From JBJHCA01 sp050485785 (GTDB lineage: Bacteria; Bacteroidota; Bacteroidia; Chitinophagales; Saprospiraceae), in contig JBJHCA010000037.1 in the NCBI GenBank assembly GCA_050485785.1, positions 1-30,127 of the forward strand: a stretch of DNA of 30,127 nt, in the 5' to 3' direction. Both the position numbers and the translations under genes were made by a program. Of the stretch, positions 1 to 8,144 are shown piece after piece; within the stretch, counting starts at the first letter, position 1; each line of letters starts with the position of its first letter. The notes beneath the pieces are model-generated. The model was not told where the DNA came from and did not search any database. It was given only the letters and a program-made list of their open reading frames with translations.

Positions 1-21
1 GGTAAGTTGTAGTCCCATCAT
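1..21 (-). CDS. Partial gene start, possibly rhomboid-family protease
   Basis: Seven codons, read leftward from an ATG at 21, encode MMGLQLT and run off the left edge. The start lies 36 bp after the mutL stop on the same strand, so it would be the next gene of the mutL unit. From memory, Bacteroidota often carry a rhomboid intramembrane protease directly after mutL, and those proteins commonly begin with a short stretch containing LTP. The visible LT fits that but is too little to prove it. The second ATG at 18 is an equally possible start. Confidence 0.35.
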
Positions 22-57
22 AATTAGAGGCAGCTTAAAGCGAGGAAGTAAGGGAAA

Positions 58-1911
58 TTATGCAAATTGTTGTACAAGCTGGTTGAGGTCAAAGGTAATA
101 AAGCAATTTTTACCAACGGGTGTTGAGTAAGGCATTTCGCAGGCAAAAAGCTGATCGATGATGGTACTCATTTCAGCGGAGCTCAGGGCATCCCCTCTTC
201 TGATGCCGGCACTACGGGCCATCGACAATGCTATTCGTTCTTTGTTGCCCAGTTTGAGGTTAAAGGTTTCACCGAAGCTTGCCAGTATTCCTGAGATCAT
301 TTCCTGGTAGCCTGACAATTGTCCGGCCAGCAGTGGTACACCATAGATCATGAAAGTACCGTGACCCAGGGAATGAATATCAAAGCCTGCTTCAGTCAGA
401 AGATCCATGATATCTTCGAGTAAAAGGGCTTCTTTGGGGTTCAGTTCTATTTTTTCAGGGAAAAGCAGGTTTTGCGTTACGGCATCTGCACGGTGAAGCC
501 GGTCTAAAAACCGTTCGTACAGTATTCGGAGATGAGCTCGTTGCTGATCGACAAGGATAAACCCCGACTTTATCTGTGAAATGATATAGGACTTATGGAT
601 TTGGTATGGCTCTTTGTTTCCGCTATCGCTTTGTAGCATGGTTTCGGTAGCCGTATCAGCTGATCCGGCACCGTTGTTGTTATCAGTGCCGAAAGCATCC
701 ATAGACGGATGCCGAGATTCCGGCTGAGCGGTTTCATACAAGTCACGCCAGTTGGATGGAACCCGATCTTTTTGGAAAGCAGGAGCAGGGTTTGAGCCTG
801 ATTGATTGAGGCGGCTGTGTTCTGTGGTGATTTCGGGTAAATTTCCAGATTGAGGGACAAGTTTAGTTTCGAGCCATGAAGCCACGGCATGATCATTTTC
901 AAAGTCGAGCATTGGGGTGAGGGCATATTGTCCCAGGGCATGACGTACGGTAACCCTAAGGTAGGAGTAAACCATCCGGTCGTCCTCAAATTTGATCTCT
1001 TGTTTGGTGGGGTGAACGTTGACATCAATGGTGGCCGGGTCGGCCTCAAAAAAGATCACATAGGGCGGATGGGTGCCATCCTGGATAAGTTCCTGGTAAG
1101 CATTCATCACGGCATGGTGCAGGTAACCCGATTTAAAGAAACGGCCATTGATGAAGAAATACTGATCGGCTTTTGATTTTCTGGCGGCTTCAGGTTTTGA
1201 AACATAGCCGGAAATAGTAAAACCGTCAATTTCTTCTTTGAGGGGGATCCATATTTCGCCGGTCCGGTTTCCGAGAACATTCACGATTCTCTGGCGCAAG
1301 GCGGCTTTTGGCAGGTTATATTGTTCCTTGTCGTTATTGATCAGTTTAAAGGCCACGGAGGGGTGAGCAATGGCCACCCGTTGAAATTCTTCAAGGATGT
1401 ACCTCATTTCAACGGTATCGGATTTGAGAAACTTTCTCCGGGCCGGCACATTATAAAAGATGTTTCTCACCTCAATCCGGCTACCTTCAGGTACAGCGGC
1501 AGGTTCCTGATTGTTGACTTCGGAGGCTTCCAGGTTGATCTGAGTGCCAATGGATTCGCCCTTACGGCAGGTGGACAGTTTAACTTGCGCTATGGATGCA
1601 ATGGATGCGAGCGCTTCACCTCTGAAGCCCATTGTTTTGATGGCAAACAAGTCATCGGCCTTACTGATTTTTGAAGTAGCGTGGCGTTCAAAGGCCAGTC
1701 TGGCATCAGTAGCCGTCATACCGGAGCCGTTGTCGACCACCTGGATCAACGTTTTGCCGGCATCTTTTACAATGAGCGTGATTCGAGAAGCACCGGCATC
1801 GATGGCGTTTTCGAGTAATTCCTTGACTACGCTTGCCGGGCGTTGTATTACCTCACCTGCCGCAATTTGATTGGCGATGTGATCGGGTAACAGGCGTATG
1901 ATATCTGACAT
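58..1911 (-). CDS. mutL: DNA mismatch repair protein MutL
   Basis: MutL couples mismatch recognition by MutS to strand removal in methyl-independent or methyl-directed repair. The 617-residue product has the N-terminal GHKL ATPase: ELLENAIDAGA supplies the catalytic Glu and the Mg-binding Asn, DNGSGM the second motif, and TMGFRGEALASI the lid. The transducer domain follows (FFINGRFFKSGYLHHAV and DVNVHPTKQEIKF). A variable linker of about residues 340-435 leads to the C-terminal dimerisation domain. The endonuclease motif DQHA(x)2E(x)4E is degraded here to DQQRAHLRILYE (residues 455-466). The gene starts 39 bp after the stop of the small membrane-protein gene upstream, so the two are probably cotranscribed. 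The start ATG at 1911 gives the canonical MutL N terminus, with the motif IRLLPDHIANQIAAGEV. Confidence 0.98.
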   Translation of the reverse strand: MSDIIRLLPDHIANQIAAGEVIQRPASVVKELLENAIDAGASRITLIVKDAGKTLIQVVDNGSGMTATDARLAFERHATSKISKADDLFAIKTMGFRGEALASIASIAQVKLSTCRKGESIGTQINLEASEVNNQEPAAVPEGSRIEVRNIFYNVPARRKFLKSDTVEMRYILEEFQRVAIAHPSVAFKLINNDKEQYNLPKAALRQRIVNVLGNRTGEIWIPLKEEIDGFTISGYVSKPEAARKSKADQYFFINGRFFKSGYLHHAVMNAYQELIQDGTHPPYVIFFEADPATIDVNVHPTKQEIKFEDDRMVYSYLRVTVRHALGQYALTPMLDFENDHAVASWLETKLVPQSGNLPEITTEHSRLNQSGSNPAPAFQKDRVPSNWRDLYETAQPESRHPSMDAFGTDNNNGAGSADTATETMLQSDSGNKEPYQIHKSYIISQIKSGFILVDQQRAHLRILYERFLDRLHRADAVTQNLLFPEKIELNPKEALLLEDIMDLLTEAGFDIHSLGHGTFMIYGVPLLAGQLSGYQEMISGILASFGETFNLKLGNKERIALSMARSAGIRRGDALSSAEMSTIIDQLFACEMPYSTPVGKNCFITFDLNQLVQQFA

Positions 1912-1950
1912 AACAGAATTAGACTACAAATGGAGTACAGTATAAAAAAA

Positions 1951-2268
1951 TTACGGGTAAAAACGGTTGATTATTTCGGGAAGTTGTACCTGCAGAAAAA
2001 AGTAAGTGAATAAACCGAGCATTACGATTATGGCCAATAAAAGTAAGTTGGAACGCCGTACTGACCGGGTACGCATTTTTGAAGAATCCACATATCCTCG
2101 TCTCATGCGGGATCGCATTCTGGTTTTAATGGCTTCTTTATCTCCCTGAAGGGCTTCGGATATTTTTTTATACCTGCTTTCGCGTTCTTCCTTTGCCGGG
2201 TCATAATATCTAGGCCGGTGTTCGAATTTGCTGTGCCTGGGTACTTTAAAAAATCGGATTAATGCCAT
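1951..2268 (-). CDS. Small conserved single-span membrane protein, function unknown
   Basis: The product is 105 residues, with a very basic N-terminal two thirds (many Arg/Lys, including RMRSRMRRG and RTRSVRRSN) and one hydrophobic segment near residues 74-92 (LLLLAIIVMLGLFTYFFLQ). A short tail of about 13 residues follows. This suggests an inner-membrane protein with a positively charged cytoplasmic N domain. I recall similar small proteins next to mutL in Bacteroidota, but no function. It is first in the leftward unit with mutL. A -7-like element TATCTTTG (2306-2313, minus strand) lies 38 bp upstream of the ATG. It could be a real but purely structural protein; nothing in it suggests an enzyme. 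Confidence 0.75.
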   Translation of the reverse strand: MALIRFFKVPRHSKFEHRPRYYDPAKEERESRYKKISEALQGDKEAIKTRMRSRMRRGYVDSSKMRTRSVRRSNLLLLAIIVMLGLFTYFFLQVQLPEIINRFYP

Positions 2269-2305
2269 AATAAGAATAAGCTTCCGCTTAAAAAATCAAT
2301 GAATG

Positions 2306-2313
2306 CAAAGATA
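2306..2313 (-). promoter_or_regulatory. Bacteroidota -7 element for the 105-residue gene and mutL
   Basis: The minus strand reads TATCTTTG, a full match to TAnnTTTG. No convincing -33 TTG lies 19 bp upstream, so the call rests on the -7 element and its position 38 bp before the start codon. Confidence 0.45.
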
Positions 2314-2352
2314 TGATTTTAACGCCGGGCATTATAAATGTGTTTTTCATTG

Positions 2353-2360
2353 TAGCTTTG
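2353..2360 (+). promoter_or_regulatory. Bacteroidota -7 element for the PurF-like gene
   Basis: TAGCTTTG matches TAnnTTTG exactly, 40 bp upstream of the ATG at 2401. Together with the minus-strand element at 2306-2313 it makes this short gap a divergent promoter region. No clear -33 element is visible. It lies upstream of an in-frame TTG at 2365 that I reject as a start. Confidence 0.5.
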
Positions 2361-2400
2361 CACTTTGAAAACGGCCTTTGGGCGGAGAGCAGAGTTCGAT

Positions 2401-4293
2401 ATGGCAGAAGCAATCAAGCATGAGTGCGGCATAGCGCTGATCAGGCTTTTAAAACCCCTTTCATATTATCAGGAGAAGTACGGCACGCCTTTTTACGGGC
2501 TCAACAAGCTGTACCTGTTGATGCAGAAACAACACAACCGCGGGCAGGACGGTGCCGGTATTGCTACCATCAAGCTTGATCCGATGCCGGGGACGCGGTA
2601 TATTAGCCGCAAGCGCGACAACAGTTCCACGCCGATAAAGAACCTATTCAGCCATGTACACGGGTATTTTTCACCCTTGCCGGATGACCAGAAAAAAGAT
2701 GCGGTTTGGTTAAAAGATAACATGCCGTTCATGGGAGAATTATTGCTGGGACATCTCCGCTACGGAACATTTGGACTGAACAGCATTGTATCGTGTCATC
2801 CTTTTTTACGGCAAAACAACTGGATATCACGAAATCTGGTACTGGCAGGCAATTTTAATCTGACCAATGTCAGTGAGTTGTTTGATGAACTTGTAGCATT
2901 GGGTCAGTATCCCAAGGAGCAATCAGACACAGTAACAGTACTTGAGAAGATCGGCCATTTTCTGGATACTGAAGTTCAGCGGGTATTTGACTGGTTTAAA
3001 GCCGACGGTTATTCTCAGACGGAAGTCACTAACCTGATTGTGCAGCACATCAACATTGGCAGAATTCTTCAGCATGCCACCAAGAAGTTTGACGGTGGCT
3101 ATGTAATGGCAGGATTAATAGGACACGGTGATGCATTTGTGCTACGGGATCCTTCCGGGATCCGTCCGGCGTATTATCATGTGAACGATGAAGTGGCCAT
3201 AGTAGCATCAGAGCGCCCTGCCATACAAACAGCCTTTAATATACCCAGGGAAGAACTGAAAGAGCTCCAGGCCGGGCATGCCCTCATCATCCGGAAGAAC
3301 GGCAGCGTGGATGAGGTGCTGGTCAATAAGCCCGGGGAGCTTCGGCCATGTTCGTTTGAGCGGATATATTTTTCCCGGGGTACCGATCACGAGATCTATA
3401 AAGAGAGGAAGCTGCTTGGGCGCCAGGTGGCGCAACGCGTATTGGCTGCTGTAGATTTTGATCTTGACAATACGGTATTTTCCTTTGTGCCCAACACAGC
3501 TGAAACGGCATTTCTGGGATTAATGGAAGGTGTAGATGACTGGTTAAACGGGCAAAAGGCCAGCAAACTGTTATCCTCCAAAAAGAGATCCAATGAAGAG
3601 ATTTTGCGCATACTTCAGCAGCGTCCAAGAATTGAAAAGATTGCGGTAAAAGACGCCAAACTCAGGACATTTATTACTGATGATGCATCGCGGGGAGAGC
3701 TGGTTTCGCACGTGTATGATGTCACTTACGGCGTAATTCAGCGCCATACTGATAATCTGGTATTGCTTGACGACAGCATAGTCCGCGGAACCACACTGAA
3801 GCAGAGCATTATTAAAATTGCTGCAAGGTTAAAGCCAAAGCGTATTTTTATTGTGTCTTCTGCTCCTCAGATCAGGTATCCCGATTGTTACGGCATTGAC
3901 ATGTCGAAACTCAAGGAGTTTGTTGCTTTTGTTGCGGTGATCGATTTATTGAAAGAACGCGGCATGCAAAACGTCATTGATGAGGTATATGAATTGTGCC
4001 GGCGCGATGCTGATAAACCGAAGGAGAAGGTGGTTAATCACGTGAAGCAGCTTTATAAGGCAGTGGATATTGCAGATATTGATCAAAAGATAGCTGAAAA
4101 CGTGACACCACCCGGAATTGAAATTGAGGTAAAGGTGATCTATCAATCGATTGAAGGGCTTCATTCAGCCTGCCCCAATCACCGCGGCGACTGGTACTTT
4201 ACCGGAGATTACCCTACACCCGGAGGAAACAAAGTAGTAAACCGGTCATTCATGAATTATTACGAAGGCAAGGATGCCAGGGCCTACTTTTAA
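2401..4293 (+). CDS. PurF-like amidophosphoribosyltransferase (long Bacteroidota form)
   Basis: Class II glutamine amidotransferase fused to a type I phosphoribosyltransferase. PurF-type enzymes transfer glutamine ammonia to PRPP, the first step of purine synthesis. With the start at 2401 the protein is 630 residues and begins MAEAIKHECG. Cys9 is the expected catalytic nucleophile, exposed after propeptide removal. KQHNRGQDGAG, GHLRYGTFG and RDPSGIRPAYY match PurF glutaminase motifs. LLDDSIVRGTT (Asp457/Asp458) is the PRPP-binding loop. The protein is well over 100 residues longer than typical bacterial PurF (about 470-510), with extra sequence in the glutaminase domain and before the C terminus. 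Two of the Cys that bind the Fe-S cluster in Bacillus PurF have counterparts (317, 496), but the C-terminal pair does not. Many Bacteroidota carry such a protein in addition to ordinary PurF, so I leave the symbol blank. Confidence 0.88.
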   Translation: MAEAIKHECGIALIRLLKPLSYYQEKYGTPFYGLNKLYLLMQKQHNRGQDGAGIATIKLDPMPGTRYISRKRDNSSTPIKNLFSHVHGYFSPLPDDQKKDAVWLKDNMPFMGELLLGHLRYGTFGLNSIVSCHPFLRQNNWISRNLVLAGNFNLTNVSELFDELVALGQYPKEQSDTVTVLEKIGHFLDTEVQRVFDWFKADGYSQTEVTNLIVQHINIGRILQHATKKFDGGYVMAGLIGHGDAFVLRDPSGIRPAYYHVNDEVAIVASERPAIQTAFNIPREELKELQAGHALIIRKNGSVDEVLVNKPGELRPCSFERIYFSRGTDHEIYKERKLLGRQVAQRVLAAVDFDLDNTVFSFVPNTAETAFLGLMEGVDDWLNGQKASKLLSSKKRSNEEILRILQQRPRIEKIAVKDAKLRTFITDDASRGELVSHVYDVTYGVIQRHTDNLVLLDDSIVRGTTLKQSIIKIAARLKPKRIFIVSSAPQIRYPDCYGIDMSKLKEFVAFVAVIDLLKERGMQNVIDEVYELCRRDADKPKEKVVNHVKQLYKAVDIADIDQKIAENVTPPGIEIEVKVIYQSIEGLHSACPNHRGDWYFTGDYPTPGGNKVVNRSFMNYYEGKDARAYF

Positions 4294-4380
4294 AAGTGCA
4301 AAAGACCATTAATAACAGGTTGGTGAAGCTAATTGCCGATATCATTAAGAATATGATTTTCGGGTATTAACCTTGACAGT

Positions 4381-4388
4381 TAATTTTG
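4381..4388 (+). promoter_or_regulatory. Candidate -7 element upstream of serA
   Basis: TAATTTTG matches TAnnTTTG, about 86 bp upstream of the serA ATG. A TTTTC lies at 4357-4361, 19 bp upstream, in place of the usual TTTTG. The implied leader is about 75-80 nt. Confidence 0.35.
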
Positions 4389-4474
4389 TTTTGGGCCGGT
4401 TTCATTCGGTAATCCATAATGATATGCGTTTATTTGCAGCGTGATTCGCCAGCCAAAACCAAACTTGTATTATC

Positions 4475-5440
4475 ATGATCAGAATATTAGCTAACGACGG
4501 CATTGAAGCAGACGGGCAAACCCTGCTGGAAGAAGCAGGATATGAAGTGGTAACGGATAAAATTGCACAGGAGGATCTGCCTTCAGCACTGAATCAGTTT
4601 GATGCCATAATTGTAAGAAGTGCAACCAAAGTCCGCAAGGATCTGATAGATGCATGTCCCAACCTGAAACTGATAGCCAGAGGAGGAGTGGGCATGGATA
4701 ACATAGATGTGGACTATGCGCGCGGGAAAGGAATACATGTTATCAACACACCTGCGGCCTCGTCCAGGTCTGTAGCGGAACTGGTGTTTGCCCATATTCT
4801 GTCATTAACCAGGTACCTGTATGATGCCAATCGTCGCATGCCTCTAAACGGCAGCACACAATTCAAACAGATCAAGAAAGAACACAGTGCAGGAAGAGAG
4901 CTGGAAGGCAAAACGCTGGGCATATTAGGCTGTGGCCGGATAGGCCGTGAAGTAGCTAAAATTGCACTGGGTATGGGCATGCGGGTATTGCCGGTGGATC
5001 CTAAAGTAGATCAGTTTGAAGTCAGTTTCAGAATTCTACAGGCCGGCGATTTCAAGCTTTCGGTGGATATTGATACTGTGGATATGGAGAAGATGCTTGC
5101 CGGAAGTGACTTTATTACTGTGCATGTACCCGGAGCTACCCAACCGCTGATGGGAAGCAATGAATTGGCCAAAATGAAACCCGGAAGTATCGTAATCAAC
5201 ACATCACGCGGCGGAATAATTGACGAGGATGCATTACTGGCAGCACTGGACAGCGGCCATCTGGCCGGAGCCGGACTGGATGTTTTTAAAGGAGAGCCCA
5301 GCCCGGATGAAAGAGTGCTGAAGCATCCCCATATTTCACTTTCGCCACATACCGGTGCATCAACGGTTGAAGCACAAACCAAGATAGGTCTGGAGCTTGC
5401 AGAGCAGATCATCGATTTGTTGGGAGAAGATCACGGGTAA
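4475..5440 (+). CDS. serA: D-3-phosphoglycerate dehydrogenase, short form without ACT domain
   Basis: Oxidises 3-phosphoglycerate to 3-phosphohydroxypyruvate with NAD, the first step of serine synthesis. The 321-residue protein has the D-isomer 2-hydroxyacid dehydrogenase fold: a split catalytic domain, a Rossmann core with GILGCGRIGREVAK, then NTSRGGIIDEDAL and the catalytic-histidine motif LSPHTGAST. It ends soon after, so the C-terminal regulatory domains of the E. coli enzyme are absent and serine feedback through an ACT domain is not expected. It shares one base with the next gene (TAATG), so the FAD oxidoreductase is probably translationally coupled. Other 2-hydroxyacid dehydrogenases look similar, but the sequence RSATKVRKDLIDACPNLKLIARGGVGMDNID is typical of PGDH. 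Confidence 0.87.
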   Translation: MIRILANDGIEADGQTLLEEAGYEVVTDKIAQEDLPSALNQFDAIIVRSATKVRKDLIDACPNLKLIARGGVGMDNIDVDYARGKGIHVINTPAASSRSVAELVFAHILSLTRYLYDANRRMPLNGSTQFKQIKKEHSAGRELEGKTLGILGCGRIGREVAKIALGMGMRVLPVDPKVDQFEVSFRILQAGDFKLSVDIDTVDMEKMLAGSDFITVHVPGATQPLMGSNELAKMKPGSIVINTSRGGIIDEDALLAALDSGHLAGAGLDVFKGEPSPDERVLKHPHISLSPHTGASTVEAQTKIGLELAEQIIDLLGEDHG

Positions 5441-6588
5441 TGATTTCCCCGTCATACTGGGAGCAGGATTCCTTTGGAGGCCGGCGCGATGTGATCATTA
5501 TTGGGGCCGGTATTGTAGGCTTATCTGCAGCATATTACCTTAAGCAACTATGTTCCGGAGCAGCCGTAAGTCTGATACACGACACTTCCTTTCCTACCGG
5601 AGCCAGTACGCGCAATGCGGGATTTGCCTGTATCGGCAGTCCAACAGAGCTTCTGGACGACCTGAGTATGCATTCCGCTGAAAAGGTATTCAATATTGTA
5701 CAGATGCGGTGTGAAGGCTTAAGGAGGCTTCGGTCACTGGTGGGGGATGATCATATGGATTATCGAGCAACTGGCGGATACGAAGTATTCACTCCTGAAG
5801 AAATGTCCTGGTATGAAGAAAGCATGAATAAGCTCGATGAGCTCAACAGCGAAATCAGGAATGTGACCGGAATACCGGCTGCATTTTCTGAAGGAAACCG
5901 GCTCATAAAGCGGTTTGGATTCAAGGGAATTTCCGGAATGATAAGTTGCCATGCAGAAGGTACCATTCATCCCGGGAAGATGACAAAAAGGCTGTATCGC
6001 CTTGCTCAGGAAGCCGGGGTGGAAATAATCTCAGGAGCCCGGTTAAACCGACTGGAAAGTGAAGACCATGAAGTGAGTTTAAGTTTTGACCGTTTACCGG
6101 GTTTGCGCAGCACTCATGTATTGCTGTGTACCAACGGATTTACCCGACAGCTGTTACCGGATGCGGAGGTGATTCCGGCCAGGAATCAGGTGTTTTTAAC
6201 ACCTCCGCTGGCATCGTTGCCATTTGAGGGTTGTTTTCATCGCTACAAGGGTTATTACTATTTCAGGAATGTTGGTAACAGGGTATTGATTGGTGGAGCA
6301 CGCCACCTAGGCGAAGCCGACGAACAAACTGATATATATAATAATACTACTTTGATTGAAAATCATTTGAGACAGTTTCTCAGTGAAAATATATTGCCCG
6401 GCTGGAATGGATCATTTTCACACAAGTGGAGTGGAATACTGGGTATTGGAGAGGCTAAGGAGCCATTGATCAAAGCATATCGACACAATATTTTTTTGGC
6501 AGTGCGCATGGGTGGCATGGGTGTGGCTATTGGATCGGAGGCCGGATACAGAAGTGCGGTAATGCTTTCAGAAAAGTTGGATGGCTGA
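5440..6588 (+). CDS. FAD-dependent amino-acid oxidoreductase (DAO/DadA family)
   Basis: Predicted flavoenzyme of the D-amino acid oxidase fold, 382 residues. The FAD dinucleotide-binding motif VIIIGAGIVGLSAAYYL lies near residues 18-34. TGASTRNAGFACIGSP (about 53-68) is the usual second flavin contact. GCFHRYKGYYYFRNVGNRVLIGGAR marks the substrate domain, and MGGMGVAIGSEAG near the C terminus the final FAD contact. Family members oxidise secondary or primary amines such as glycine, sarcosine or D-amino acids; the substrate cannot be read from sequence. Its start overlaps the serA stop by one base, and radA follows 81 bp later. Adjacency to serA hints at amino-acid metabolism, but similar genes sit in varied contexts. 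Confidence 0.85.
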   Translation: MISPSYWEQDSFGGRRDVIIIGAGIVGLSAAYYLKQLCSGAAVSLIHDTSFPTGASTRNAGFACIGSPTELLDDLSMHSAEKVFNIVQMRCEGLRRLRSLVGDDHMDYRATGGYEVFTPEEMSWYEESMNKLDELNSEIRNVTGIPAAFSEGNRLIKRFGFKGISGMISCHAEGTIHPGKMTKRLYRLAQEAGVEIISGARLNRLESEDHEVSLSFDRLPGLRSTHVLLCTNGFTRQLLPDAEVIPARNQVFLTPPLASLPFEGCFHRYKGYYYFRNVGNRVLIGGARHLGEADEQTDIYNNTTLIENHLRQFLSENILPGWNGSFSHKWSGILGIGEAKEPLIKAYRHNIFLAVRMGGMGVAIGSEAGYRSAVMLSEKLDG

Positions 6589-6669
6589 GTGGACCAGAAT
6601 TTCAGCTATGGGAAGGTATATCGTCTCATACCGAGTATTCAGGATATTTTCTACCTTGGGAGGAATGTT

Positions 6670-8040
6670 ATGGCAAAGAGCAGTATAGTTTACGTTTGCA
6701 GTGAGTGTGGATACTCATCCCCCAAGTGGTTGGGCAAGTGCACTTCGTGTGGAACCTGGGACAGTTTTTCGGAATTGGTAATCAGTAAAAAACCCCGGGA
6801 GAAGATTCCGGGTATTGGCAGGGATAAGCCTCCGGTACCTGTGGTTTTATCTGAAGTTGATCCCCAAAAGCGGCAAAGGATAAGCAGTGGTGACCGGGAA
6901 CTGGACAATGTGCTGGGCGGGGGCATTGTGCCCGGATCTGTAGTTTTACTTGGTGGTCAGCCCGGTATCGGAAAATCAACACTCTTACTTCAGCTTGCAC
7001 TGCGAACCGGAATGCCCACACTTTATATATCAGGAGAGGAAAGTGAAGAGCAGATCAAGCTGAGAGCGGGCAGGTTAGCCGGAAGTCAGGATCGGTGTTT
7101 TCTTTTTACTTCATCCTTGCTGGAAGAACAACTGGCAGCAGCAGGGCAGCTTAAGCCATCTGTTGTAATAGTTGACAGTATACAAACCGTGAGTTCGGAA
7201 TCAATCGACAATGCCCCGGGTTCGGTAACGCAGGTCAGGCATTGTGCGGCAGTCTGGCAAAAATATGCCAAGGAAAGCCACATCCCTGTATTTTTAGTGG
7301 GGCATATTACAAAGGGCGGCTACCTGGCCGGGCCAAAGCTGCTGGAACATTTGGTAGATACAGTTTTGCAGTTTGAGGGAGATGCCCAGTATCATTACCG
7401 CATGATAAGGTCGGTCAAAAACCGCTTTGGCTCCACGGATGAATTGGGCATATATCAGATGACAGCTGCCGGACTGGAGCCGGTGGACAATCCGGGTGAG
7501 TTACTTACGGTGAGCCATGAATTGGGACTAAGTGGCAGCGCCATAGCTGCCAGTGTGGAAGGGCAAAGGGCTTTGCTGGTTGAGGTTCAGGCGTTGGTAG
7601 CGGCTTCGCCATACGGAACACCACAACGAACCGGAACCGGTTTTGACAGTAAGCGGATGGCCATGCTTCTGGCTGTGCTGGAAAAACGATGCGGGATGTT
7701 TTTTGCTCAGCAGGATATATTTATCAATCTGGCCGGCGGGTTTCGCATTCAGGACCCGGGAGTGGATGCAGCGGTAGTGTGTGCTTTATTGTCGAGTCAT
7801 CAGAATATACCGCTGCCAAAAGGCTGGTGTGCTGCAGGAGAGGTGGGATTAGCCGGTGAGGTCCGTGCCGTTCAGCGCCTTGAGCAGCGCATTCAGGAAG
7901 CCGAGAGAAGGGGTTTTAAGAAAATGATCATACCCGGCTCCGGCAATATGAAAACGGGATCGCTGCGCACACGTCTCGAGATTTTCCCTGTACAGCAGGT
8001 TGCTGAGATCCAGCAGCTTCTGTTTTCATCCGGAGCTTAG
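6670..8040 (+). CDS. radA: DNA repair protein RadA
   Basis: RadA is a RecA-like ATPase that drives branch migration and helps process recombination intermediates. The 456-residue product has an N-terminal four-Cys zinc finger (CSECGYSSPKWLGKCTSCG), a RecA core with Walker A GGQPGIGKST, the RadA signature KNRFG, and a C-terminal Lon-protease-like domain (GGFRIQDPGVDAAVVCALLSS). The reading frame is open back to a GTG at 6589, directly after the preceding stop. I choose the ATG at 6670 because it gives the standard MAKSSIVYVC N terminus and is preceded by GGGAGGAA, an unusually good ribosome-binding site for this genome. Length agrees with the family (about 455). Confidence 0.96.
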   Translation: MAKSSIVYVCSECGYSSPKWLGKCTSCGTWDSFSELVISKKPREKIPGIGRDKPPVPVVLSEVDPQKRQRISSGDRELDNVLGGGIVPGSVVLLGGQPGIGKSTLLLQLALRTGMPTLYISGEESEEQIKLRAGRLAGSQDRCFLFTSSLLEEQLAAAGQLKPSVVIVDSIQTVSSESIDNAPGSVTQVRHCAAVWQKYAKESHIPVFLVGHITKGGYLAGPKLLEHLVDTVLQFEGDAQYHYRMIRSVKNRFGSTDELGIYQMTAAGLEPVDNPGELLTVSHELGLSGSAIAASVEGQRALLVEVQALVAASPYGTPQRTGTGFDSKRMAMLLAVLEKRCGMFFAQQDIFINLAGGFRIQDPGVDAAVVCALLSSHQNIPLPKGWCAAGEVGLAGEVRAVQRLEQRIQEAERRGFKKMIIPGSGNMKTGSLRTRLEIFPVQQVAEIQQLLFSSGA

Positions 8041-8114
8041 ATTAGATGTTTTCTAAATAATAGGCGATCCAGGAGGGAGGTTCAACGTGCAAGGGTGAAA
8101 AAGTTATTAAGGTG

Positions 8115-8122
8115 TAATTTAG
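8115..8122 (+). promoter_or_regulatory. Weak -7-like element upstream of sdhC
   Basis: TAATTTAG matches seven of eight positions of TAnnTTTG and lies 22 bp before the sdhC ATG. No -33 match was found. The operon needs a promoter in this 104-bp gap or must depend on read-through from radA. Confidence 0.25.
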
Positions 8123-8144
8123 CCGCTTCGAAAATTGAACACAT

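Noticed and set aside
889..1870. Three rightward open frames (889-1176, 1321-1674, 1544-1870) inside mutL
   Set aside because: They are antisense to the conserved MutL frame and show no family features; they follow from codon bias of the real gene.
6589..6669. N-terminal extension of radA from a GTG
   Set aside because: The extra 27 residues are absent from RadA proteins, and the ATG at 6670 has a strong ribosome-binding site.
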